In this document: in pieces, positions 27,999 to 35,963 of the stretch
Numbering within the stretch: the stretch's first letter is position 1
Layout: the number at the start of each line of letters is the position of its first letter
Source: JABMOV01 sp964654545
Lineage (GTDB): Bacteria; Fidelibacterota; Marinisomatia; Marinisomatales; JABMOV01
Direction: 5' to 3'
DNA: 64,000 bases
Assembly (NCBI GenBank): GCA_964654545.1
Contig: CAZZIU010000014.1
Location: 10,369-74,368, forward strand
The notes under the pieces: generated by a model
What the model was told of the DNA's origin: nothing
The model's input: only the letters and a program-made list of their open reading frames with translations
Databases searched by the model: none
Translations under genes and position numbers: made by a program

Positions 27999-28996
27999 TG
28001 GCGTATAGAATCATAATTGCAACATTATTTCTATCACTAGGTTTGACACAAAATCTGTTTCCGGAACTAGGTGGACAACGGGTTGGGACCTCCATATTTA
28101 CATTTTTAAAAATTGGAGTTAGTGCACGAGCATCGGGTATGAGCGACGCCGTCGTATCTTTGGATCAGGATGCCGGTTCAGTGTATTATAATCCGGGTAC
28201 AATAGCACAATTTAATTCTACAGAATTTTCAGCATCGAGTATCCGTTGGCCAGCCGATATCAGATATGACTTCTGTAGTATTTCCAGCTCTATTTCCGGA
28301 AGGCATTATTTGGGTCTTAATGCTGGCATCTTGCATATGAAACCTATGCCGGAAACAACGGAATATTTGCCTGACGGAACCGGAAATTATTTTGTTTACC
28401 AGGATCATTTTATCGGTTTGACTTATGCAGCGCGGATGACGGACAGGTTTAGCTTCGGAGTAACAGCAAAGCGGGTTGAGGAAAATCTTGCCGGGAATAA
28501 GATGAGCACGGTATTGCTGGATATGGGAACCTTCTATTGGACTGGTTTTCACACATTAAAATTTTCTGCGGCACTATCAAATTTTGGATCTCAAACGAAA
28601 CCGAATGGCACTTTTGCCAAACGATATCTTGATAGATCTACTGGTGAGGAGACTGTAAATGAATCTGCTGAATTTACCGAATTTTCACCTCCAACAGTTT
28701 TTCGAGTTGGAAGTTCAATAGATTTACTGCACGATGATCTGCAGGTGTTAACGGTAGCTCTCCAATTGAATCATCCGGTGGATAATTCAGAATCGGTTGT
28801 TATAGGGACGGAATATACGATACTAAAAATGCTCAGCTTCCGTGCCGGTTACAGGTTTAATCGTGCGGAAGATTTATCAATGGGATTCGGATTATATCTG
28901 CCGATTGATACGATGACATTGCGGGCCGATTATTCGTATTCAAATTTTAATTATCTGTCTGACCCTACTCGATTTAGTATAGGTTTATCCTTTTAA
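27998..28996 (+). CDS. PorV/UPF0164-like outer-membrane protein (downstream of the receptor)
   Basis: 332 residues sharing one base with the receptor stop. Signal peptide residues 1-18. The N-terminal signature is strong: FLKIGVSARASGMSDAVVSL followed by DAGSVYYNPG, matching PorV-type proteins more closely than the other copies in this window. Barrel strands follow, ending RFSIGLSF. In T9SS organisms PorV carries cargo to the attachment complex. Here it sits inside a receptor operon without an obvious sorting-domain cargo, so an accessory role for the receptor or lipoprotein is also possible. Overlaps on both sides indicate one transcript. Confidence 0.8.
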   Translation: MAYRIIIATLFLSLGLTQNLFPELGGQRVGTSIFTFLKIGVSARASGMSDAVVSLDQDAGSVYYNPGTIAQFNSTEFSASSIRWPADIRYDFCSISSSISGRHYLGLNAGILHMKPMPETTEYLPDGTGNYFVYQDHFIGLTYAARMTDRFSFGVTAKRVEENLAGNKMSTVLLDMGTFYWTGFHTLKFSAALSNFGSQTKPNGTFAKRYLDRSTGEETVNESAEFTEFSPPTVFRVGSSIDLLHDDLQVLTVALQLNHPVDNSESVVIGTEYTILKMLSFRAGYRFNRAEDLSMGFGLYLPIDTMTLRADYSYSNFNYLSDPTRFSIGLSF

Positions 28997-30450
28997 TGCG
29001 AATTGATAAAATGGGAAAAAATCGAAAACTAGTATTGATTGCGTTTACGTTATTGGTGTATCTGGCCTGTGTGGAAAAATTTTCCCTGCCTGAAGACTTA
29101 AATACTACTGGAAATACGCTGGTAGGTGATACTACCTATTTACCGATACATCCAGTCTGGGATGCATCCTATGGTTTAATGTCTCCAGTTGACTTGTCCA
29201 TAAGCAAAGAAGGATTTGTTGTAATTGCAGACTCAGCTGCCCACAGTATATTGGTGTTCGACCAAAGTGGCTTGCCACAGGATGGGTTTGAGGATTTAAC
29301 ACAATTGACTCACAATAATGGAAATTTTATAGCCCCTATTGATGTGGATACCGATACAAAAATGAATATTATGTATATTGATGAATCGGATCAGATTTAT
29401 CGATGGAATCAGTATTGGAATATGGTTGGCATTGATTCCATCGTTGTGGAAGCCACGTTTGTTGAGGCAAATTCAGGACAGACAATATCTGCTTCCTATG
29501 GAACACTGTTGTGGTTGGAATTGGTTAATAGTAGTTCATGGACAATGTCTGATATGATCTGGTCAGCTAATCCGGTATTATTGGATTCTCTGTTAAAACC
29601 ACACACTTTTTACAACGATACCTCACTAATAAATAAATCATTGGATATCCATTATGGGGATGAGAAATCAGTATTCACTGCCATTACAACAACCGATAAC
29701 GATGAAAACCACCTCTTTGTGACTGATCTGGAAACCAATCGAGTCATAGAAATAGTATATGCATACAATGCCTATATCCGATTGGGGTCTGGTGAAAAAA
29801 TATGGGCTCATCAGGGATTATTCCGTCGCACGGTAGTCATACCTGGGTCAGGTGCAGGTACCGCCAGTGAACCACTTGGGATTGATATTGATTATGAAAA
29901 TAATATTTACTATTCCCAACGGGGAGATGTTTTCTCAGTTCATAAAATTAAGCCAAACAACACAGGTGGGAATGTTAGCTATACATCTGCTTTCCAGCTG
30001 GATCAAGACGATATTATGGATATTGGTCGCTTTATCAATCCACTGGATGTGGCCGTGGATAATTCTCAAATGATATATGTTTCCAATACGGACCAAGCAG
30101 AGATACAGGTTTTTCATTCCGATGGTAGTTTTTTTAAAAAAGCTGGTGTGAAAAATGTTTATATCGATACAAGTTATTATGTTCAAAGTGGGTTGATTGA
30201 TACAGTTATTATTGATACAACCCTGCTCATTGACGGCAATCTTGTTGACACGACATTGACACTATTTGAGTATGACAGCGTACTGGTCGATACGACGTTC
30301 ACCCGGGAGGTAAAAGGTATGTTGATTGAACCAGCCGGTTTAACGGTAGATGATCGAGGAGTGCTTTACGTTTGTGATCCGCTTACATCCAGCATCTTCC
30401 GTTTCAAATTATCAAATACATTGGATGAAGACATTCAACCGAAGCAATAA
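28996..30450 (+). CDS. NHL/beta-propeller-like exported (probable lipo-) protein
   Basis: 484 residues, with the start overlapping the previous stop by one base (an ATG five codons later is equally good). The N-terminal hydrophobic segment ends LLVYLAC. This is lipobox-like but with tyrosine at -3, so lipidation is probable rather than sure. The body has NHL-type repeats: SPVDLSISKEGFVVIADSAA, NPLDVAVDNSQMIYVSNTD and EPAGLTVDDRGVLYVCDP, which fold as a propeller used for protein or ligand binding. An internal acidic, threonine-rich insert (near 400-440, repeated VDTT/IDTT) is unusual. It belongs to the TonB-receptor operon. Confidence 0.7.
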   Translation: MRIDKMGKNRKLVLIAFTLLVYLACVEKFSLPEDLNTTGNTLVGDTTYLPIHPVWDASYGLMSPVDLSISKEGFVVIADSAAHSILVFDQSGLPQDGFEDLTQLTHNNGNFIAPIDVDTDTKMNIMYIDESDQIYRWNQYWNMVGIDSIVVEATFVEANSGQTISASYGTLLWLELVNSSSWTMSDMIWSANPVLLDSLLKPHTFYNDTSLINKSLDIHYGDEKSVFTAITTTDNDENHLFVTDLETNRVIEIVYAYNAYIRLGSGEKIWAHQGLFRRTVVIPGSGAGTASEPLGIDIDYENNIYYSQRGDVFSVHKIKPNNTGGNVSYTSAFQLDQDDIMDIGRFINPLDVAVDNSQMIYVSNTDQAEIQVFHSDGSFFKKAGVKNVYIDTSYYVQSGLIDTVIIDTTLLIDGNLVDTTLTLFEYDSVLVDTTFTREVKGMLIEPAGLTVDDRGVLYVCDPLTSSIFRFKLSNTLDEDIQPKQ

Positions 30451-30456
30451 CCTAAC

Positions 30457-31410
30457 ATGATTTTCCGGTATTTTATTCTAATTATTGCATGCTTCATGAT
30501 ATATGCTCAGGAAAATCCTAGCTACGTTCGTTATTTTCTAAGTGAAGAAGATTATATTCAAAATAAAATTCAAGTAAAACCGTCTGATGGCGTACCCTAT
30601 CTGAAAGTTATCTACAACGACAGTGAATTGCCCATTTCTTTGTTGAAGTTGGATGCTCGCGGTAATGTCTGGGAGAAATCGATTCTTTCGTATTCCAGCG
30701 AAAAGAGTTTAGAATCCAAGTTTATATTTGATGAGAAAGATCATCTGCAATTTATGTATATATATGCTGAAGATGAGCCATGGTCTGTGGCCTTTCGAAA
30801 ACAGTTGTACGACAACAATCTAGCTCAATCCTTTTACGGGCAAACCTCAACATTTTCTTTTGCCAATGACGGCTCACTTCAACAGATAGACTTTGCAAGT
30901 GCAGATAACCAACGGTATGGTCGAATTTTATTTACCTACGACCATTTGGGACTAATCAGGGAAGAAAGCTGGTGGGATATATCCAAAAGGAGGGTCATTA
31001 AAAAATATATTTATCAAATCGATATTCAGACAAAAACAAAAAAATTATGGGAATACGGTAAATCAGGGGAAGAAATAAGCTATGTTGAACTGGAAATGGC
31101 ACCCGAAGATCAATTGTATCCAAATCCACTTCCAAGAACGGGAAATATTCTTGATGAAAGTGACCTGGTTTTGCAGGAAATCATTCGATCCGGTATTATG
31201 CCACCCATTCCAGCGTACATTCCAAAATTGGAGCATGATTATATTTCATTGCAAAACGGTGAACGAATGGAGGTTGATGTGATTGAGGTGAATTCCTTTG
31301 ATGTTGTGTTCAGACTAATCAATGATTCTTTACGTTATACCATGCCTTTATCCCGAGTTAAAGAGGTGAAGAATCAATGGGGTGATCAACTGTATCCGGT
31401 GTGGAAATAG
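30457..31410 (+). CDS. Exported protein of unknown function
   Basis: 317 residues, 6 bases after the previous stop; signal peptide MIFRYFILIIACFMIYAQ. I do not recognise a family. Seen: repeated short beta-hairpin-like units in which a charged strand is followed by YxxxG turns (LLKLDARGNVWEKSILSYS, LIREESWWDISKRRVIKKY), loosely like YwqK/MORN-type repeats. A C-terminal segment resembles a small beta-barrel regulatory module (LQNGERMEVDVIEVNSFDVVFRL). Predicted periplasmic or outer-membrane associated. It ends the tightly packed receptor operon; a 71-base spacer follows. Confidence 0.6.
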   Translation: MIFRYFILIIACFMIYAQENPSYVRYFLSEEDYIQNKIQVKPSDGVPYLKVIYNDSELPISLLKLDARGNVWEKSILSYSSEKSLESKFIFDEKDHLQFMYIYAEDEPWSVAFRKQLYDNNLAQSFYGQTSTFSFANDGSLQQIDFASADNQRYGRILFTYDHLGLIREESWWDISKRRVIKKYIYQIDIQTKTKKLWEYGKSGEEISYVELEMAPEDQLYPNPLPRTGNILDESDLVLQEIIRSGIMPPIPAYIPKLEHDYISLQNGERMEVDVIEVNSFDVVFRLINDSLRYTMPLSRVKEVKNQWGDQLYPVWK

Positions 31411-31481
31411 CCAGAAGAGTCATAGCATGCATAGCATATCTAGCAGTAAATTGATCCCACAATTCAAAATCGGATTAAAGA

Positions 31482-32249
31482 ATGAATAAAAATATCATTT
31501 TAGGTTTAGTATTTTGTGGAATGCTCATGGCACAAGGGACAAGTTACCCACCGCCAACGACTTTGATTACAGCACCCACAGCGGGAACCCTGGTTCGAGG
31601 TAGTTTTTCTTTTGAAATGCGGGTACAAAACCACGGTGGACTGGCCACTTCCTTAGCAGCAGGGATTACTGATCGCTTTCAATTTGGAGTGTCTTACGGC
31701 GCAAACAATTTTATTGGGGATGACAGCCTGGTATGGTATCCTCGACCAGAAGCAAGTCTCAAATACCGTATGATTGATGAAACAATGAGTTTACCCGGTG
31801 TATCACTGGGAATTAATACACAGGGTTTTGGACGGTATCATTCTGATAAAGATTTAAAACGGTACGATACAAAAGCCTACGGTCTTTATTTATCTGCCAG
31901 TAAAAATTGGAAATTTGTATTAGGCAATGTGGGTATTCATGGTGGAATGAATTATAATTTTACGGAAACTACCGACGGGGATAACGATCCAAACGTGTTT
32001 TTTGGCTTGGATATGGAAGTTAATCCTGAACTGGCAATGTTGGTGGAATACAACAGTGCATTCAATGAAAATGACGAAGATTTACAATCCATGTCATTAA
32101 ATACCAGCGGATATTTAAATGCAGCAATACGATGGACATTTGTAAGTCACTTGCATATTGAAATTGATTTCAACAATCTACTGTTTAATGAAGATAATGT
32201 TGATTACTTTAACCGTGAAATTAAACTCACGTACATCGAGTATTTTTAA
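31482..32249 (+). CDS. Small outer-membrane beta-barrel protein
   Basis: 255 residues with a signal peptide (residues 1-17, ending LMAQ). The N-terminal motif (TLITAPTAGTLVRGSFSFEM) and the strands GLATSLAAGITDRFQFGVSY and YPRPEASLKYRMID belong, from memory, to a conserved family of FCB-group outer-membrane proteins without known function. Barrel-type alternation runs throughout, ending REIKLTYIEYF. It precedes a YtfJ-like protein by 12 bases, with a clear AAGGAGG ribosome-binding site for that gene, so the two are probably co-transcribed. Confidence 0.7.
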   Translation: MNKNIILGLVFCGMLMAQGTSYPPPTTLITAPTAGTLVRGSFSFEMRVQNHGGLATSLAAGITDRFQFGVSYGANNFIGDDSLVWYPRPEASLKYRMIDETMSLPGVSLGINTQGFGRYHSDKDLKRYDTKAYGLYLSASKNWKFVLGNVGIHGGMNYNFTETTDGDNDPNVFFGLDMEVNPELAMLVEYNSAFNENDEDLQSMSLNTSGYLNAAIRWTFVSHLHIEIDFNNLLFNEDNVDYFNREIKLTYIEYF

Positions 32250-32261
32250 TAAGGAGGTAGT

Positions 32262-32798
32262 ATGAATAATGGACGTTGGATAGGATTACTTCTGGTCTTC
32301 AGTTTAACCGTTGGGTTTGCACAATTAACAGTAGGGGATATGGCACCGGACTGGGCATTCCCTGATGCAGACGGAACGATGTTTACCATGGATAATTGGC
32401 CAGGGAAGATTCTACAAATTAATTATGTAGATCCAGACGAATCGGAATTAAATGAACCGTTTAACGACGCAGTAAAGTATGCCATTGATAGTTTAAAAAT
32501 TATTGAACGTGAAACATTCAAAGGGTTTGGAATTGTAGATTGTGCTGCAACATGGAAACCGGATTTCCTGATCAGAAAAATTGCTGGAGGTAAAGCGAAG
32601 AAGTTTGATACAACCATCTTATTTGACTACGATGCTGTTCTCAGGAATGCATGGGGTTTAAAAGAAGATTCCTATAATATAATTATCGTCGATATGGATC
32701 GAGTTGTCCGGGCAGTTATCAAAGATAAAATCCGGGATGAAGATATTCAGAAATACATCCAGTTAATCATTGATTTACAAAACAGCTCTACCATGTAA
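32262..32798 (+). CDS. YtfJ-family thioredoxin-fold-like periplasmic protein
   Basis: 178 residues; signal peptide MNNGRWIGLLLVFSLTVGFAQ; AAGGAGGT just upstream. The mature part resembles the thioredoxin-like fold (VGDMAPDWAFPDADGTMFTM, WPGKILQINYVDP) and, in its second half, YtfJ-type proteins (TTILFDYDAVLRNAWGLK, IIIVDMDRVVRAVI). There is a single cysteine (IVDCAATW) and no CxxC, so classical disulfide chemistry is not expected. The function of YtfJ proteins is not established. Nine bases separate it from the Nudix gene, but the change to cytoplasmic enzymes suggests the envelope set ends here. Confidence 0.65.
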   Translation: MNNGRWIGLLLVFSLTVGFAQLTVGDMAPDWAFPDADGTMFTMDNWPGKILQINYVDPDESELNEPFNDAVKYAIDSLKIIERETFKGFGIVDCAATWKPDFLIRKIAGGKAKKFDTTILFDYDAVLRNAWGLKEDSYNIIIVDMDRVVRAVIKDKIRDEDIQKYIQLIIDLQNSSTM

Positions 32799-32807
32799 GC
32801 GTGTTCA

Positions 32808-33341
32808 ATGACGAAATTAATCGAGAAACGATTAAAATCGTCTAAAATCTATTCCGGACGGTTGCTCCACGTCTATAAAGATGATGTGGAGTTGCCTTCC
32901 GGACAAACAACCGATCGGGAATATATCAAACATCCCGGTGCCGTGGTAATTATACCAATATTACCAAATGGTGAAATTCTATTGATTAAACAATTTCGGT
33001 ATCCAATGGGGATGACGATGATTGAATTACCGGCCGGAAAACTTGACCCAGGTGAGGATCACAGGCAATCTGCTGAGCGTGAACTGGAAGAAGAAACCGG
33101 TTACCGCGCTGCTACATTGATGGAGGTTACGGAAATTCATCCCTGCATAGGATATAGCGATGAAAAAATGTGGTTGTATTATGCTGAGGGCCTTACAAAG
33201 ACATCCACCAATCTTGATAATGACGAATTTATTGACCTCCTGCCAGTTCCATTGAGTAAAGCCATCAATATGGTGTGGAACGGTGAGATTACTGATGTAA
33301 AAACCATCATCGGCGTTTTATGGGCAGATCGCCTTCGTTAG
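32808..33341 (+). CDS. nudF: Nudix hydrolase, ADP-ribose pyrophosphatase type
   Basis: 177 residues, cytoplasmic. The Nudix box spans residues 77-99 and fits the consensus (G77, E83, R91-E92, E95-E96, G98). The N-terminal part (YSGRLLHVYKDDVELPSG, REYIKHPGAVVIIPIL) and FRYPMGMTMIELPAGKL are those of ADP-ribose/ADP-sugar pyrophosphatases of the NudF group, which hydrolyse ADP-ribose to AMP and ribose 5-phosphate. The exact substrate cannot be fixed from sequence. A short imperfect inverted repeat (CGTTAG/CTAACG) overlaps the stop but lacks a T-run. Confidence 0.85.
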   Translation: MTKLIEKRLKSSKIYSGRLLHVYKDDVELPSGQTTDREYIKHPGAVVIIPILPNGEILLIKQFRYPMGMTMIELPAGKLDPGEDHRQSAERELEEETGYRAATLMEVTEIHPCIGYSDEKMWLYYAEGLTKTSTNLDNDEFIDLLPVPLSKAINMVWNGEITDVKTIIGVLWADRLR

Positions 33342-33407
33342 TTTGCATCCTAACGCATATTTGTAAATTCTTTAATTCAATCCACTCGGAAAAATGATTT
33401 TGTCCAG

Positions 33408-34355
33408 ATGTTGAACTCTCCGCAACACGAATTAAAGCAATTAATAATTGATAAATCAAATGAACTTGGGTTTCAATTATGTGGCTTTACTGATATCGGG
33501 GCAATACCAGAACAACAAAAGAGATTTGAAGACTGGATAGGCAGTGGAAAACATGCCACAATGGGATGGCTGGAAAAACGAAAAAGTGAGCGTGGGAATG
33601 TGAAACAATATTTTCCTGATGCCAAATCACTTATTTCGTTTGGATTAAATTATTACCATGGAAATTCAGAAGAGGTTATAAACCAGAATTATAAAATTAG
33701 CAATTACGCCTGGGGACATGATTATCATCAGATTATCAAAGATAGGCTGAAACTAATTGTACAACTTTTAATAGATACCGTTCCCGAGGCTAAATCAATA
33801 GTCTGTGTCGACACATCACCATTAATGGAAAAATACTGGGCCCAACGTGCCGGGCTAGGCTGGCAGGGGAAACATACCAATATTATAACACGAGATTTCG
33901 GTAGTTGGATTTTTCTTGGAGAAATACTAACGAGCATTACATTTGAACCGGATGCTCCATTTGAAAATGATCTTTGTGGTTCCTGCACGGCCTGTTTGGA
34001 TGCATGTCCTACCCAGGCTCTTTTACCATACATACTCGATAGTAGAAAATGTATATCTTATCTTACAATTGAGCATCGTGGTGAAATCAATAGGCAGTTT
34101 GACGGGAGGTTGGATAATTGGATTTATGGATGCGATGTTTGTCAGGATGTTTGTCCCTGGAACACCAAATTTTCCCACCAATCCAAGGAATCGGCATTTG
34201 CTCCCCGTCATTCACTAATATCACAATCTGCAAATGCATTACATTCTATGGATGAGGAAGCGTTTTCATTGTTGTTTAAAAACAGCCCAATCAAGCGAAC
34301 AAAACTGGAAGGTTTGAAGCGAAATATAAGAAAAAACGGGTTGCTGGAAGATTGA
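33408..34355 (+). CDS. queG: Epoxyqueuosine reductase QueG
   Basis: 315 residues, soluble. QueG reduces epoxyqueuosine to queuosine in tRNA using cobalamin and two [4Fe-4S] clusters. Seen: the N-terminal domain with GFTDIGAIPEQQKRFEDW and YHQIIKDRL; VDTSPLMEKYWAQRAGLGW before the ferredoxin region; cluster motifs CGSCTACLDACPTQAL and CDVCQDVCPWN, giving the eight expected cysteines; and the RKCISYLTIEHRG element. The length is normal for bacterial QueG without C-terminal HEAT repeats. It starts 66 bases after the Nudix gene. It is one of two likely cobalamin-dependent enzymes in the window, with metH. Confidence 0.95.
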   Translation: MLNSPQHELKQLIIDKSNELGFQLCGFTDIGAIPEQQKRFEDWIGSGKHATMGWLEKRKSERGNVKQYFPDAKSLISFGLNYYHGNSEEVINQNYKISNYAWGHDYHQIIKDRLKLIVQLLIDTVPEAKSIVCVDTSPLMEKYWAQRAGLGWQGKHTNIITRDFGSWIFLGEILTSITFEPDAPFENDLCGSCTACLDACPTQALLPYILDSRKCISYLTIEHRGEINRQFDGRLDNWIYGCDVCQDVCPWNTKFSHQSKESAFAPRHSLISQSANALHSMDEEAFSLLFKNSPIKRTKLEGLKRNIRKNGLLED

Positions 34356-34418
34356 ATTATTTGCTGAATTTAAATCCGCATCCCGGTATATTTACAAACA
34401 AACGAAAAAGGAGATAAT

Positions 34419-35081
34419 ATGCCAAAAGTTGGAATTGTGTTATCTGGGTCGGGGTATTTGGATGGTGCAGAAATCCAGGAATCAGTCATTACAATGTTGA
34501 CCCTTGATCGAGCTGGTGCTGAGATGGTATTTATGGCGCCGGATGTAGATCAATTGCATGTCGTAAATCATCAGACCGGAACAGAAATGGATGGGAAATC
34601 AAGAAATGTTTTGGTGGAAGCAGCACGCATTACCAGAGGGAATGTTCACCGTATTGAAGAAGTCAATCCAGATGATCTGGATGCGTTAATTTTCCCCGGT
34701 GGATTTGGTGTTGCAAAAAATTTATGTGACTATGCCATGGTTGGGGCAGACTGTACGGTGAATCCGGCAGTAGAACATATAGCAAAATCTATACATGAAG
34801 CGGGTAAACCTATCGGTGTTATTTGTATTGCTCCGGCTATGATGGCACGTATTTTAGGTGATAAAGGAATTAAAACTGATTTGACCATCGGTTACGATGA
34901 GGCCACTGCCACTGATATTAATACAATGGGTGGTAACCATATTGCTTGTCCGGTTCAAGAAATGGTGATTGACAAAGAACAGAAGGTAGTTTCAACACCA
35001 GCGTATATGGAAGCCCAGCGGATTAGTGAAGCTGCGGATGGGATAGAAAAGCTGGTTCATGAAGTGTTAGCGATGGTTTAA
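34419..35081 (+). CDS. elbB: Isoprenoid biosynthesis glyoxalase ElbB-like protein (DJ-1/PfpI superfamily)
   Basis: 220 residues; AAAGGAGAT precedes the ATG. Family features: KVGIVLSGSGYLDGAEIQES at the N-terminus, ALIFPGGFGVAKNLCDYA, and the nucleophile-elbow segment ICIAPAMMARIL with the expected cysteine. ElbB proteins have glyoxalase activity in vitro; a link to isoprenoid synthesis is named but not firmly explained. Its last 4 bases overlap the 3' end of the convergent - strand gene, leaving no room for an intergenic terminator. Confidence 0.9.
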   Translation: MPKVGIVLSGSGYLDGAEIQESVITMLTLDRAGAEMVFMAPDVDQLHVVNHQTGTEMDGKSRNVLVEAARITRGNVHRIEEVNPDDLDALIFPGGFGVAKNLCDYAMVGADCTVNPAVEHIAKSIHEAGKPIGVICIAPAMMARILGDKGIKTDLTIGYDEATATDINTMGGNHIACPVQEMVIDKEQKVVSTPAYMEAQRISEAADGIEKLVHEVLAMV

Positions 35082-35956
35082 TATTTCACTGAAATATCAG
35101 CAGATCCTAGTCCCACACTAATATCCAGATTAATGACCGGTAAGCCCGGTCGCCAATTTTCTGATACCCATTCGTTTTCGCTTTCCTCTATTAAGCCATA
35201 GACAGCTACAGATGAAAGAAAAGTATCATTTACATAGAGTTTAATATTTGCTCGTTCCGGCAATATTAAATCTAAATCTCCTAATCCTACTTCAATATCA
35301 AAATCGGTATCTATTAGTTGATCTCCGCGAAAATCCACATTTGCTGAACCAAGCCCAACGTTCAAATCAATGGAACGGGCATGGATGTTTCCAAGTCCCA
35401 TAATTGATAGATCTCCTAATCCACTTTCCAGCTTAAGATTTCTACATTCAATCGGATTAAATTTATTACTGATAATATTGACGTCACTAAACCCGCATTC
35501 AACATTTAGCTTCTCGATGCGCAGACCTGAAAGGTCAATTTCTGCGGTTCCAAAACCGAAATCAAGATCCAATACTGTCGGGATGGCGGTTGGCAAGGAA
35601 AAGTCCATGACATTTTTGCTGTCAAAATCTTTCAAATCCTTAATTCGATCAATATCGAAGTGATACGAAGAATCATTCGAACTGACATCGATGGTAAGGG
35701 CTGCACTATTCCCATGTTCCAAAAGATTAACCTTGGGGGCTGTATAGATCGGATCATATTGGATTACACCGTCGATATCGTTGCGCGTTTTATTGGGGGA
35801 GAGGATCAGATCGCCGATCCCAAAATCAATTTTTGCATCCAGTTGAATGGATCCTTTGGTTGAAAAGTGATAGTGATCTCGTATACTCTGTCGAGTAGAA
35901 TCACTTCCAAACGCGATGGTACACAGTAGCAAGAAGAATAATTGGAAATTTTTCAT
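35078..35956 (-). CDS. DUF4097/toastrack-like exported beta-solenoid protein
   Basis: 292 residues from the ATG that gives a signal peptide (MKNFQLFFLLLCTIAFGSDS); an upstream in-frame ATG would extend into the preceding gene. The mature protein is beta-rich, with recurring GLGD/GLGS-containing strands (ESGLGDLSI, NVGLGSANVDFRG, EVGLGDLDLILPERANI, SVGLGSADISVKY). These resemble the DUF4097/toastrack domains of cell-envelope response proteins such as LiaF and bacterial adhesin-like proteins. It is the last gene of the sigma-factor operon, 7 bases after the barrel fusion. The molecular role is unknown and a periplasmic location is predicted. Its end overlaps elbB convergently. Confidence 0.7.
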   Translation of the reverse strand: MKNFQLFFLLLCTIAFGSDSTRQSIRDHYHFSTKGSIQLDAKIDFGIGDLILSPNKTRNDIDGVIQYDPIYTAPKVNLLEHGNSAALTIDVSSNDSSYHFDIDRIKDLKDFDSKNVMDFSLPTAIPTVLDLDFGFGTAEIDLSGLRIEKLNVECGFSDVNIISNKFNPIECRNLKLESGLGDLSIMGLGNIHARSIDLNVGLGSANVDFRGDQLIDTDFDIEVGLGDLDLILPERANIKLYVNDTFLSSVAVYGLIEESENEWVSENWRPGLPVINLDISVGLGSADISVKY

Positions 35957-35963
35957 ATCAACC

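Noticed and set aside
23416..28996. SusC/SusD-type polysaccharide-utilisation locus
   Set aside because: The receptor has a SusC-like N-domain, but no SusD-like lipoprotein, glycoside hydrolase or sensor is present.
33336..33355. CGTTAG/CTAACG hairpin at the Nudix stop
   Set aside because: The stem is only 6 bp and no T-run follows, so it is too weak to call a terminator.
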